Assembly: GCA_963723495.1 (NCBI GenBank)
Contig: CAVRQR010000008.1
Location: 124,001-188,000 of the forward strand
Length of the DNA: 64,000 nucleotides
Reading direction: 5' to 3'
DNA from: Gp6-AA40 sp963723495
Lineage (GTDB): Bacteria; Acidobacteriota; Vicinamibacteria; Vicinamibacterales; UBA2999
Below the pieces are notes generated by a model, which was given only the letters and a program-made list of their open reading frames with translations, was not told the origin of the DNA and ran no database searches. This document shows, piece after piece, positions 36,338-45,637 of the stretch. The number at the start of each line of letters is the position of its first letter. The first letter of the stretch is position 1. The position numbers and the translations under genes are program-made.

Positions 36338-38075
36338 GTGCGCATTCTGTTCATCACGAGCGCTCACAACAGCCTGAGCCAGCGCCTGCAGATCGAGTTG
36401 GCCGACCGCGGCCATACGGTCGCGGTCCATCTGGCGACCAGCGACGAGGCGATGGGCACGGCGGTCAACACCCAGCAGCCGGACCTCATCGTCGCGCCGA
36501 TGCTCAAGAAAGCGATTCCACGGGCGATTTGGCAGCGACACATCTGCCTCATCGTGCACCCGGGCATCAAGGGCGACCGGGGGCCATCGTCGCTCGACTG
36601 GGCGATCGAGCTCGGCGAGCCCTCGTGGGGTGTGACGATCCTGCAGGCAGTCGCGAAGATGGATGCGGGGCCGATCTGGGCCGCGGAGGAGTTTCCGCTG
36701 CCGAAGAGGCCCGCCACCAAGAGCGACGTCTATCGCGGCGCCGTTACCGAGGCCGCCGTGGCCGGGGTGCTGGCGGCGCTCGCGCGATACGAGCGCGGCG
36801 GTTTCGAGCCGGAAGCCCTCGACTACCGCCGTCCCGATGTCAGGGGCACGCTCAGGCCGGCCATGAAACAGGCCGACCGCGCCATCGACTGGTCCAGCGA
36901 CCCGACGGCGCGGATCGTCCGGAGGATCCGCGCGGCCGACAGCAGTCCCGGCGTCCTCGATGCGACGCTGTTCGGCGAGGAGATCTACCTGTACGGTGCG
37001 CACGAAGAGCAGCGTCTGCGCGGCGCTCCCGGCCATTTCCTCGCGCAGCGCGAGGGCGCCGTCTGCATCGGCACGGTGGACGGCGCGCTCTGGGTCAGCC
37101 ACCTGAAGGCGAAGAGCCTCGGCCCGTATGCCGGCATCAAGCTCCCGGCGGCGCAGGTACTGGGCCCGCGGCTCGAGGGCGTTCCCGAACGTCCGATCGC
37201 GCCGACCGACGCCGACGACTATCGGACCCTCCGCGACATCGTGTATTCGGAACGAAACGGCGTCGGCTATCTCGCCTTCGACTTCTACAACGGTGCGATG
37301 AGCACCCGGCAGTGCCGCCGGTTGCGCGATGCCTTTCGACGCGCACGCGGCGCGGACACGAAGGTCATCGTGCTGCTGGGGGGCCGTCACTACTTCTCGA
37401 ACGGCATTCATCTCAACACGATCGAGGCGGCCCCCGACCCCGCCGCCGAGTCGTGGGCGAACATCAACGCGATCGACGATCTGGTGCTCGACCTCCTCGA
37501 GACGTGCTCGCACCTGGTCGTGTCGGCGCTCCGCGGCAACGCCGGAGCGGGCGGCGCCATGATGGCGCTGGCTGCCGACCGGGTGTACGCCCGCGACGGC
37601 GTCGTGCTGAACCCTCATTACAAGGGCATGGGCGGACTCTACGGCTCGGAGTACCTGGACCTACACGCTCCCTCGACGTGTCGGCATGCGGACGGCGCTC
37701 GAGCTCACCGACCGACTGATGGCCATCAGCGCGCGCTACGCCCGAGAGCTCAACTTCGTCGACGAGGCCTTCGGCCACGACGCCCGGGAGTTCGAGGCGG
37801 GTGTCGTTCGCCGGGCGGAAGAGCTGGTGCACCACCGCGACTTCACGGCGATGCTCGCGGCCAAGTGGGAGCGGAGGCGGGCCGACGAGCGCCGCAAGCC
37901 GCTCGCCGCGTACCGCGCCGAAGAGCTCGCCCGCATGTCGGAGAACTTCTTCGGCCCCGATCCCGCCTATCACGAAGCCCGGCAGCGATTCGTCCTGAAA
38001 GGTGCGGTTCCGGCTGTGCGCCGGTGCTGTCCCTGGCAGAAACTATCGGTACGGGACGGGCGGCCACTGACATGA
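36338..38075 (+). CDS. hoxX: HoxX/HypX, [NiFe]-hydrogenase maturation protein (one-base frameshift)
   Basis: The start is a GTG at 36338 (VRILFITSAHNSLSQR) behind AGGAG. The N-terminal half is formyltransferase-like, with HPGIKGDRGPSSLDWAI for formyl-tetrahydrofolate. The C-terminal half is an enoyl-CoA hydratase-like domain (LLGGRHYFSNGIHLN, GNAGAGGAMMALAADRV). HoxX makes CO for the active-site iron of oxygen-tolerant hydrogenases. One extra C near 37654 interrupts GSEYWTYTLPRRVGMRTALE; the shifted frame continues to 38075. The last 25 residues differ between frames, so the end is uncertain. No hydrogenase structural or hyp genes lie in this window. Confidence 0.88.
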
Positions 38076-38150
38076 TCGGCGTCGCCGGGCGCGTTTGCTG
38101 AAGGTTCGGCATGCTCGACGCAATCCCGTCCTCGACGAACTAACTTCTCA

Positions 38151-38621
38151 TCACTGACTGATCGCGCCGTTCGGAGCGATGCTGAAAGCGAAACCCGGTT
38201 CGTCGCCGTTACCGGGCGTGGTGGTGTTTTGGATCAACCGGACGTCATTCGCTAAAACATTTCGCGTCACTGCACCCGTCGGATTCTCGTCGCACGCGTT
38301 CTGATCGTTCACTCTGAAGGATACGCGCGTGTTGACGGGGACATCCGTGAATGAGATCTCGTATCGGTCCGGAGGGACTGGCTGCATCGGGATGGTCGCG
38401 AAGCTGCGCCAGCTCGGATGCGTGTGTGTCGCGCCGACACCGCTGACGCACGCTTGCGCTGACGTCGGGAGATCGGTTCGGCGCGCTGTCGCACCCATGA
38501 ACACGATGCGGACGGTTGCTGTCGTAGAACCAGATGGAGTCGTCGGAGACGACGAGCCGTTTGGCTCATCACAGCCGAGCGTTACCAGACTCAGTGCCAC
38601 CGCAAAGGCCCGCGCGCACAT
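38151..38621 (-). CDS. Hypothetical lipoprotein
   Basis: About 156 residues from the ATG at 38621 (MCARAFAVALSLVTLGC). The lipobox Cys is at residue 17, followed by a Ser/Thr/Pro linker (SSSPTTPSGSTTA). The mature part has two Cys and the phrase THTHPSWRSF, like short acidobacterial surface lipoproteins. The family is not known. Confidence 0.6.
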   Translation of the reverse strand: MCARAFAVALSLVTLGCDEPNGSSSPTTPSGSTTATVRIVFMGATARRTDLPTSAQACVSGVGATHTHPSWRSFATIPMQPVPPDRYEISFTDVPVNTRVSFRVNDQNACDENPTGAVTRNVLANDVRLIQNTTTPGNGDEPGFAFSIAPNGAISQ

Positions 38622-38978
38622 GCGAACAGCATACTGAGAAAATGACTCCGCCGATCGAATCGGGAAGCGCTCGAGAAGCGCGTGACCGAGCCTGCGGCAC
38701 GTGGGCGGAGCACGGGTCGCGCTGGGTCTTGCGTTATTGGTCATCATCCTGCACTTTACGGGCCTTGGCGTCGGTCACCACTAGAGGCGAGCCGGCGCAG
38801 TCTGAGAACGGTTCGCCTTGCCGACAGCTGGGTCAGGGCCATGGAGGCTTCAGCCGGTCCAAGTTCGTGCGATTATTCTGCCACCGTGCAGAGGCCAGCC
38901 GTGAAACGAACTGGCGCTGTCAGCCCGCAGGGCAAGGATCGGGTTGCGAACGGGATGTCTATCAAGCGAGGTAAATCT

Positions 38979-39164
38979 ATGGCGAGAGACAGAAAGCTTG
39001 CAGAAGTCGCCAGAAGCATACACAGAGCTTCTGAGCGACTCTGGGCTCGCGTCGTGGAGCGAGACAAATACGACGTGGCTCCTGCTGATGTCCAGACTCT
39101 TCAACGACTCACGACCGAGTTGAGCAGGGCGATCACGAAGCTGAAGCTAAAAGCCAAGAAGTAG
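38979..39164 (+). CDS. Small basic helical protein
   Basis: 61 residues from the ATG at 38979, behind GCGAGG. It is rich in Lys/Arg with helical spacing (ARSIHRASERLWARVVERDK) and ends in KLKLKAKK. The charge suggests nucleic-acid or membrane binding. An in-frame ATG at 38955 is an alternative start. No family recognised. Confidence 0.5.
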   Translation: MARDRKLAEVARSIHRASERLWARVVERDKYDVAPADVQTLQRLTTELSRAITKLKLKAKK

Positions 39165-39194
39165 ACGTCGTCCTGCGTATTCGCGGCGTCGGTA

Positions 39195-39461
39195 TCATGA
39201 CAGGAACCCCGTCCAGCGCATCACACGCACTACAAGCAACGATGCCATCAGGATGACGAGCGACCATTGCGCGACACGGAACCATCCGACGGGTCGGCCC
39301 TGAGTCATCGCTTGAACCACCAGCAATAGCGCGACCGTTGCTTGGAAGGCGGCGTCCCCGTAGTCACCCGTCGACAGTTCGATGAGAGCCACCGCCGTCG
39401 CGAACGCGACCACCCACCACAGAAGGCCCGTTGGGAAATGTCTGTCAGGTTCCGTGAACAT
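39195..39461 (-). CDS. Small membrane protein
   Basis: 88 residues with three hydrophobic segments (about 12-30, 36-52 and 62-84). It includes TGLLWWVVAFATAVALIELS. It is convergent with the small basic gene upstream. No recognised family; confidence rests on clean hydrophobic pattern and codon use. Confidence 0.5.
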   Translation of the reverse strand: MFTEPDRHFPTGLLWWVVAFATAVALIELSTGDYGDAAFQATVALLLVVQAMTQGRPVGWFRVAQWSLVILMASLLVVRVMRWTGFLS

Positions 39462-39782
39462 GATCGACCCACAGCCCCGCCGGCGTTCGGTCTGACTTCT
39501 GCCCTCGCTCTACATGATAGGCAAGCGTGTCGGTTGATGATTGTAGGCACAGATCGCAGCTGAGCTTGTCGTCCCCACATCGCCACAACCAGGGCGACAC
39601 ACTCACGGAATCGCGTGGTCCGTCAGCGCCTCCGCGGATGGAGTCTCCACAACGACAGGCGACTTCGCTAGCATTTAGTATGGGCAGCGACTGCGACCGC
39701 GTGTACCATGCTTCGGCAGGTGAATCTGCTCATGGCCGGTCTCGGTTAGTCTTTCATGTTGTCTTCAACAGGAGTCGTGTGA
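39462..39782. other. Upstream region of the HU gene, nothing else seen
   Basis: About 320 bases with no credible ORF. CAGGAG lies about ten bases before the HU start. No distinct promoter or RNA structure stands out. Confidence 0.4.
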
Positions 39783-40094
39783 ATGGCAAAGAAAATTGGC
39801 GCTCCCACCAAGTCGGACGTCGTGGCTCAGATCTGCAAGGACGCCGAGCTGTCCCGTAAGCAGGTCGCCGCAGTGTTCGAGTCACTCAATGGCATCATCA
39901 AGAAGAGCCTGCGTGGTCACGGCATGTTCACGTTGCCTGGCCTGCTGAAGATGAAAGTCGTCAAGAAGCCGGCCACGAAGGCGCGTCAAGGCATCAATCC
40001 CTTCACCAAGGAAAAGATGATGTTCAAGGCGAAGCCGGCCTCGAAGAAGGTTCGCGTGCTGCCGCTGAAGAGCCTCAAGGCCCTCGTGAACTGA
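39783..40094 (+). CDS. HU/IHF-family DNA-binding protein
   Basis: 103 residues with the HU dimerisation helices (KSDVVAQICKDAELSRKQVAAV) and the DNA-binding arm region (KPATKARQGINPFTKEKMMF). The RxGxNPxT motif at the arm tip is conserved as RQGINPFT. The C-terminus is Lys-rich. It would bend and compact DNA. AGGAG is correctly placed before the ATG. Confidence 0.9.
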   Translation: MAKKIGAPTKSDVVAQICKDAELSRKQVAAVFESLNGIIKKSLRGHGMFTLPGLLKMKVVKKPATKARQGINPFTKEKMMFKAKPASKKVRVLPLKSLKALVN

Positions 40095-40116
40095 GACGCT
40101 CGTGCGAACCGAGAGG

Positions 40117-40945
40117 TCAGGAGATTGAAAGCGGCTCGATCAGCCTGCCGTTGCTGTCGCCAAACTTCTCGAGGTGAAGGCCGCCGCCGCCCATGATCGT
40201 CAACAGCAGGTTGGCCATCGGCGTGTCCAGCTTGTACTGGAGATGGCGCCCCATCTTGAACTTGCCGCCGAGGCCGCCAGCCATCAACGTCGGCAGATCC
40301 GAGTGGCGGTGCATGTTGCCGTCGCCCATGCCGCCGCCGTAGAGCAGCAGCGACTGGTCGAGGACGGAGCCGTCGCCCTCTTTCATCGACTGCAGCTTCT
40401 CGAGGAAGTAGGCGAAGAGCTGAGACTGATACAGGTCGATGCGTGCCTTCTTCGCAATCAGCTGCGGGTCGTTGCGATGGTGCGACACGCCGTGATGCTG
40501 CTCGGGCACGCCGATGCTCGGGAACGTCATCGTGCTCAGCTCGCGCGACATGATCATGCTGAACACGCGCGTGATGTCGGCCTGGAAGGCCAGCGCCTGC
40601 AGGTCGAACATCAGCTTGGTGTGCGGTCGAACGAGGACGGAATATCGGTGGGCCGCTCCGGCAGCTCGATGTCCACGGCTGCGACGGAGCTGGAGCGGCC
40701 GACCACGCACGGAGTCGAGGTACTCGTGCAGCTTGGCCTTGTCGCCCCGCCCGAGACTGTTCGCCACGCGGTTCGCTTCCTCGCGGACGGAGTCGAGGAT
40801 GCTCCCCTCCGACTGACTGCGCAACTGGCGCGCTTCCGCGCTGCCGCCGTCGCCGAACAGGCGTTCAAACAGGATCCACGGATGCGACTCGGTGTTGTTG
40901 GGCGTCGTCTCGTTGCGCCACGAGACGGTGTTCACGTCGAAGCAG
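40117..40945 (-). pseudogene. 5'-truncated DUF1552 paralogue
   Basis: Homologous to the last 280 residues of the DUF1552 protein at 51000-52337, with shared stretches such as LMFDLQALAFQADITRVFSM and SLLLYGGGMGDGNMHRHSDL. The 3' end differs (GRLIEPLSIS against GRILEPLSLS), so it is a paralogue rather than a simple copy. Near 40620-40720 it has lost bases relative to the intact gene (VEQRIQNSESQPV region). Homology stops abruptly at about 40945, where an unrelated segment begins. It has no start codon of its own. Confidence 0.8.
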
Positions 40946-42347
40946 TCGCCCGAGACTGGCGCAACACCTCAGTCCTGACGCTGCACAACCTCAGCAGCGC
41001 TGAAGCAGACGATGAAGGTCAACGTGGACTCGAGGAACGACGGGCTCTTCGTCGACGTATTCGACGGCCATCACGGCAAAGCTCACAACGATGGCCAGCT
41101 CGCTTCCCGATGGACGGCCATGCGTGGCGCTGGTTCCGTGTCGGCGGACCCGACAACGCGCTCGAACGATCGGATCTCGATCTGACCAGTCCTCGCCGGT
41201 AAGCGCGCTGCCGCCCCCCGACTTCTGTAGACTGCTGCCGCTCGTTGGGGAGGGCGGGATGCGCATACAGAGTTGGTGTGTCTGGCTGGCTCTCGGTCCC
41301 GCTGAATCAGTTCGTCACCAAACAGCAAGTGTTGGGCATGGTGCGGTCGGGGAGTACATGTGTTGGGGGGGCTTCGGGGGGGCAGGTCGCATAATCCCCG
41401 ATCGGTTAATTTTCGCCCGACCGGGCCTTCATCATGCTGCTCGGGCACGCCGATGCTCGGGAAGGTCATCGTGCTCAGCTCGCGCGACATGATCATGCTG
41501 AACACGCGCGTGATGTCGGCCTGGAAGGCCAGCGCCTGCAGGTCGAACATCAGCTTGGTGTGGCGTCGAACGAGGACGGAGCCGTCCGGCAGCTCGATGT
41601 CTACCGGCTGCGATTCGGAGCATGCGCTGCCGCTGGATCGAGACTCGTGGCCTTGTCGCCCCGCCCGAGACTGTTCGCCACGCGGTTCGCTTCCTCGCGG
41701 ACGGAGTCGAGGATGCTCCCCTCCGACTGACTGCGCAACTGGCGCGCTTCCGCGCTGCCGCCGTCGCCGAACAGACGTTCAAACAGGATCCGCGGATGCG
41801 ACTCGGTGTTGTTGGGCGTCGTCTCGTTGCGCCACGAGACGGTGTTCACGTCGAAGCAGTCGCCCGAGACTGGCGCAACACCTCAGTCCTGACGCTGCAC
41901 AACCTCAGCAGCGCTGAAGCAGACGATGAAGGTCAACGTGGACTCGAGGAACGACGGGCTCTTCGTCGACGTATTCGACGGCCATCACGGCAAAGCTCAC
42001 AACGATGGCCAGCATCGCTTCCCGATGGACGGCCATGCGTGGCGCTGGTGCCGTGTCGGCGGACCCGACAACGCGCTCGAACGATCGGATCTCGATCTGA
42101 CCAGTCCTCGCCGGTAAGCGCGCTGCCGCCCCCCGACTTCTGTAGACTGCTGCCGCTCGTTGGGGAGGGCGCGATGCGCATACAGAGTTGGTGTGTCTGG
42201 CTGGCTCTCGGTCCCGCTGAATCAGTTCGTCACCAAACAGCAAGTGTTGGGCATGGTGCGGTCGGGCGTACATGTGTTGGGGGGGCTTCGGGGGGGCAGG
42301 TCGCATAATCCCCGATCGGTTAATTTTCGCCCGACCGGGCCTTCATC
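40495..42347. repeat. Tandem duplication of a composite unit of about 0.93 kb
   Basis: Unit one is 40495-41433 and unit two 41434-42347. Each begins with ATGCTGCTCGGGCACGCC, carries an antisense DUF1552 fragment, then an unrelated block. The block contains GACTTCTGTAGACTGC and a plus-strand start (MRIQSWCVWLALG behind GGGGAGGG), and ends in CGCCCGACCGGGCCTTCAT. The copies differ by several indels inside the DUF1552 part but are nearly identical in the second block. The plus-strand ORF is cut off in both copies, so it is a gene fragment. Confidence 0.85.
41434..41880 (-). pseudogene. Second DUF1552 fragment
   Basis: Part of the second tandem unit. It matches the middle of the 51-kb DUF1552 gene (NTVSWRNETTPNNTESHP and ALAFQADITRVFSMIMSREL) but has internal deletions and a frameshift near 41565-41660. 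It lacks both ends of the gene. Confidence 0.75.
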
Positions 42348-42421
42348 CTTCCTATCGTCTTCTGCGCTGCTGCAGCGGGTGGAACTAGTGATAAAGCGCG
42401 GTCAGATTCGTGCGCCCAGAC

Positions 42422-42841
42422 CTACGGGACCGCCTTCTTCATCAGCACGACATTGCGACCATCGCGGCGGGCGTACGCCACTTCGTCCATGACGCTCCGG
42501 ACGAGGTGAATGCCAAGGCCGCCGGCCCCACGCTCGTCCAGAGGGCGAGTGATGTCGGGTGCAGCGACTCGCAATGGATCGAAGGGCTGTCCCTCGTCCT
42601 CAACTTCGACCGTGATCACACCGGCCTCGAACGAGAGGCGAACTGCAATGAGCTGGTTGTGGTCACCAGCGGGCCCGTAGCTGATCACATTCGTGACGAT
42701 CTCCTCGACCGCCAGGGTCACATCGAGCAGCACGTCTGAGGGAATATGATGGGGGGCGACGAACTTGGCCAGCGCGGTCCGTACGTGCGCCAGCTCCGAA
42801 AGACTGGTCTTCACGTCAACGCGTGCGATGTGTCGAGGCAT
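42422..42841 (-). CDS. RsbW-like ATP-binding anti-sigma/serine kinase
   Basis: 139 residues from the ATG at 42841 (MPRHIARVDVKTS), four bases after the phosphatase stop. It is a HATPase_c_2 domain. The N-box is AVEEIVTNVISYG, the G1 box DEGQPFDP, and the G2 box GAGGLGIHLVR. These are intact, so it should bind ATP and phosphorylate a STAS partner. In partner-switching systems such a kinase holds a sigma factor or enzyme until the STAS protein is dephosphorylated. It is last in a five-gene operon that starts with a STAS gene. Confidence 0.9.
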   Translation of the reverse strand: MPRHIARVDVKTSLSELAHVRTALAKFVAPHHIPSDVLLDVTLAVEEIVTNVISYGPAGDHNQLIAVRLSFEAGVITVEVEDEGQPFDPLRVAAPDITRPLDERGAGGLGIHLVRSVMDEVAYARRDGRNVVLMKKAVP

Positions 42842-42845
42842 GGCG

Positions 42846-44366
42846 TCAGCGTCCACGATATCGCAGTGCCAGAACCGTGATGTCGTCGGATTGTTCCGCT
42901 CCTCCCGCAAACCGATGTACTTCGTCAATCAGACGCTGTGTCAGCAGGTCTGGCGCACTCTCGCCGGCGGTCCTCAGGAATTCCATCAGGCGCTCTTCAG
43001 ACAAGAGGTGCTGACTCGAATCCATCGCCTCGGTGACACCGTCGGTGTACAGAAGCAGCCCATCGCCGGCGTGAAGGATGACCTCGCTCGTCTGGTACGT
43101 CACATCGTCGAAGGCACCCAGCGCGAGGCCGTTGGTTGGGTTCGCGAGAGTGCGGATACCTCCATGGGACATGACGTACGGAAGGTTGTGCCCGCCGTTG
43201 CTAAACTGCAGCCGTCCGGTCAGCACGTCGAGCACGGCGACGAACAGCGTCACGAACATGGCCATCGCGTTGTCACGACAGAGCTCGTCGTTCAGCCGTG
43301 TGAGCATTTGCCCAGGATCTTGAAGATGCCGCTGCAACGACCTCAGTAGCGTCGTCGTCATCGCCATGAACAGGGCAGCCGGAACGCCTTTCCCCGCGAC
43401 GTCGCCAATCGCCATAAACAGATGCGCTTCGTCCAGGAAGCCAAAATCGTAGAAGTCGCCTCCAACTTCCTTCGCGGGCACGAGCGCTGCGAACAGGTCG
43501 CAGTCCTGCCGCTCCCGGAACAGCGCAAATGTCTTCGGGACCATCGCCATCTGAATGTCATGCGCGACCTTGAGCTCGCTTTCGATCCGCTCCTTTGCCG
43601 CGGTCGTGTCCCTCAAATTGACGATGTACTGCTGCAGCGCGCGCTCCATGTGGATGAACGACGAGGCGAGGTGGCCGATCTCGTCGTGGGATCGCTCCGA
43701 AAGCGCCACCACCTCGCCCGACACGTGAGGTTCGGACGTAAAGTCCTTCGCGGCCAGCGTCCGGGCGTGTCGGGCCAACAGGTTGAGCGGCTGCGAAATG
43801 CGGTTCACCAGCACCCAGGACACGCCGATTGTCGCGAGAAAGACGGCGAACACCGCGCCCTGCTGGCCAAGGATTGCCGAGCGCGCGCGGGCCCGAAGAA
43901 GGCGGCGATCCATGCCGACGTGAGCGTACCCGGCGGCACCGGCCAGGATCGGCGCAGCGATATCCACGGCGTCCAGGCTCGCTCCAGCCTCGAGCCACGT
44001 GATGGTGATGAGGTCGTCCCGCAATCCCTCCCGCTGAATGTCGCGCTGCGCTCGCAGCACCGGCTCAGGGATGCCCGGCACGAACGTATGCGACACGACA
44101 TCTCCGGACTCGTCGGCGACGAATATGTACGCCACGCCATCGATGGTGGCGAACTCGTCGATCAGTGACTGAATGGTCGCGACGTCACGATGCAGCAGCT
44201 CGGCGCTGGACCCGGCGATGCTGCGCGCGATCGCCGCGCCTTTGCTCTCGTAATCGCGGGTCGCCTGCGTGTATAGGTTCCAGCCGGACACGGCAGATGT
44301 CGCAGTGGCGATGGCGCCGAAGAGCACGATCATGACGACCAGTGTCTTCTTGAACAGGCGGGACAT
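42846..44366 (-). CDS. RsbU/SpoIIE-type PP2C serine phosphatase with periplasmic sensor
   Basis: 506 residues. A transmembrane helix (about 7-29), a periplasmic region (30-165) and a second helix (about 170-190) are followed by a HAMP domain (ISQPLNLLARHARTLAAKDF). A coiled coil leads to the PP2C domain. Metal-binding Asp residues are seen in KEVGGDFYDFG, AIGDVAGKGVPAALFMA, LLYTDGVTEAM and EQSDDITVL. It would dephosphorylate the STAS protein of the operon in response to an outside signal. Its ATG directly follows the TAG of the binding-protein gene, so the two are made together. Confidence 0.93.
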   Translation of the reverse strand: MSRLFKKTLVVMIVLFGAIATATSAVSGWNLYTQATRDYESKGAAIARSIAGSSAELLHRDVATIQSLIDEFATIDGVAYIFVADESGDVVSHTFVPGIPEPVLRAQRDIQREGLRDDLITITWLEAGASLDAVDIAAPILAGAAGYAHVGMDRRLLRARARSAILGQQGAVFAVFLATIGVSWVLVNRISQPLNLLARHARTLAAKDFTSEPHVSGEVVALSERSHDEIGHLASSFIHMERALQQYIVNLRDTTAAKERIESELKVAHDIQMAMVPKTFALFRERQDCDLFAALVPAKEVGGDFYDFGFLDEAHLFMAIGDVAGKGVPAALFMAMTTTLLRSLQRHLQDPGQMLTRLNDELCRDNAMAMFVTLFVAVLDVLTGRLQFSNGGHNLPYVMSHGGIRTLANPTNGLALGAFDDVTYQTSEVILHAGDGLLLYTDGVTEAMDSSQHLLSEERLMEFLRTAGESAPDLLTQRLIDEVHRFAGGAEQSDDITVLALRYRGR

Positions 44367-45632
44367 CTACGCTTTCCAGTGGTCCCAGCTCGTGAGCGGA
44401 ACGAACCGCCCATCGCGAAGTGTCGTGTAATAGACCGCCGTGAGACCGTCGTGTTGCTGAGGCCCGAACGAGAGCGTCGTGCCGATGCCCAGATCGAGGT
44501 TCCTGATGCCTTCGGCCGCATCCCTGACGGCGCGCCGCGTCGGCGTCCCGCCCATCCGCCTCACGACTTCTACGAGGAGCTTGGCGTTCAGGAACCCTTC
44601 AAAGCCAACGAAGCTGTGGGTGAGCGGCACATAGTCGCTCCGCGTCGGCGTGTCTGGAAGATGAGATCGGCCGTCGGCCATCAGGTCCCGATACTCTCTC
44701 ACCGCGGGCAACGAGGTGTCCTCGTAGCTCGGAACCACCTGTGAATTGATCAAGTCCCTGGTGTAGTCCTTCCCCGACGTCTGCCCCGCCTTGATGAGAA
44801 GCGCTGTCAGGTTCTCGCTGCCCACGAACGACAGGTTGGCGATCGGCGGCTGCCAACCGACATCGCGCGCATCCCTGATGAATGCCGCACACGCCGCATA
44901 CGCGCCTACCGATACGACCGCGTCGACACGAGCCTGCCTGAGAATGTTCACCTGATCCAGGAGTGTCTCGTCGAAGGTCGTGCCTCTGCGGTAGGTTGCC
45001 TCTGCGACAATGCGATGGCCGCCGTTGGCGGCAAGCGCGCGTCGGACGCCATCCCATCCACTCCGGCCGTACGCGTCCGCCTGGTAGAACACGCCAATTC
45101 TTCGCCGGCCTATCGCCAGCAGGTTGCGGATCAATCCCGCCGTTTCCTCCTGGTATGAGCTGCGCAGATTGAAGACGCTGTCCGAGTACGGTGCCTGACG
45201 ATGCGGCTGTGCGCCGCTGAGGGGGCAGAACAAGCACACATGATGGTCGGAATAGCGCTTGATCAGAGGCAGGACCCTTGTCACGGTCGGCGCCCCGACG
45301 TACCCGAAGAGCAGGAGGACGGCGTCCTTTTCGATGAGCGTGATGCTGTTGCGAATCGCCGGTGCGGGCTCGTAGCCGTCGTCGTATGCCTTGATGACAA
45401 TCCGCCTTCCGGAAGTGGCGGTCTTGTTGATGCTCTCCAGGTATGCCGCGGCCCCCCGATACAGCTCGATCCCGAGCGCGCGCGAAGGCCCGGTGAAGGG
45501 CGCGGACATGCCGACCACAATGTCCGCGTGAGGTTGGCGTTGCGGCAGCAGGAGGCCGAGAGTCGACCGAACGAAGCGTCGCCGCGATTGCGAGACGCCG
45601 GCGGGCAACGCGCCGAGGGGAGCGTGGGGCAT
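44367..45632 (-). CDS. Periplasmic binding protein, branched-chain amino-acid (PBP1) type
   Basis: About 421 residues from the ATG at 45632. The leader has a twin-Arg motif (QSRRRFVRSTLG) before a short hydrophobic stretch, so Tat export is possible. The mature chain is a Leu/Ile/Val-type PBP1 fold: DIVVGMSAPFTGPSRALGIE, IGVFYQADAYGRSGWDGVR and VVSVGAYAACAAFIRDARD. No permease or ATPase gene is nearby, so it is not part of an ABC importer here. Placement directly before the sensor phosphatase suggests it reports a ligand to that phosphatase. Confidence 0.88.
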   Translation of the reverse strand: MPHAPLGALPAGVSQSRRRFVRSTLGLLLPQRQPHADIVVGMSAPFTGPSRALGIELYRGAAAYLESINKTATSGRRIVIKAYDDGYEPAPAIRNSITLIEKDAVLLLFGYVGAPTVTRVLPLIKRYSDHHVCLFCPLSGAQPHRQAPYSDSVFNLRSSYQEETAGLIRNLLAIGRRRIGVFYQADAYGRSGWDGVRRALAANGGHRIVAEATYRRGTTFDETLLDQVNILRQARVDAVVSVGAYAACAAFIRDARDVGWQPPIANLSFVGSENLTALLIKAGQTSGKDYTRDLINSQVVPSYEDTSLPAVREYRDLMADGRSHLPDTPTRSDYVPLTHSFVGFEGFLNAKLLVEVVRRMGGTPTRRAVRDAAEGIRNLDLGIGTTLSFGPQQHDGLTAVYYTTLRDGRFVPLTSWDHWKA

Positions 45633-45637
45633 CTTCG

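Noticed and set aside
36155..37618. A 487-residue minus-strand ORF opposite hoxX
   Set aside because: It is Arg/Val-rich with no family likeness and is the antisense shadow of the well-supported hoxX frame, as is common in GC-rich DNA.
42349..42359. TTCCTATCGTC matches the end of the 69-bp repeat in the opposite orientation
   Set aside because: An 11-base match in a 64-kb window can arise by chance and no further terminal sequence of the repeat is present.
42362..42395. CTGCAG and ACTAGT sites close together, resembling a cloning-vector polylinker
   Set aside because: The intervening sequence does not match a polylinker order, and coding sequence continues normally on the downstream side.
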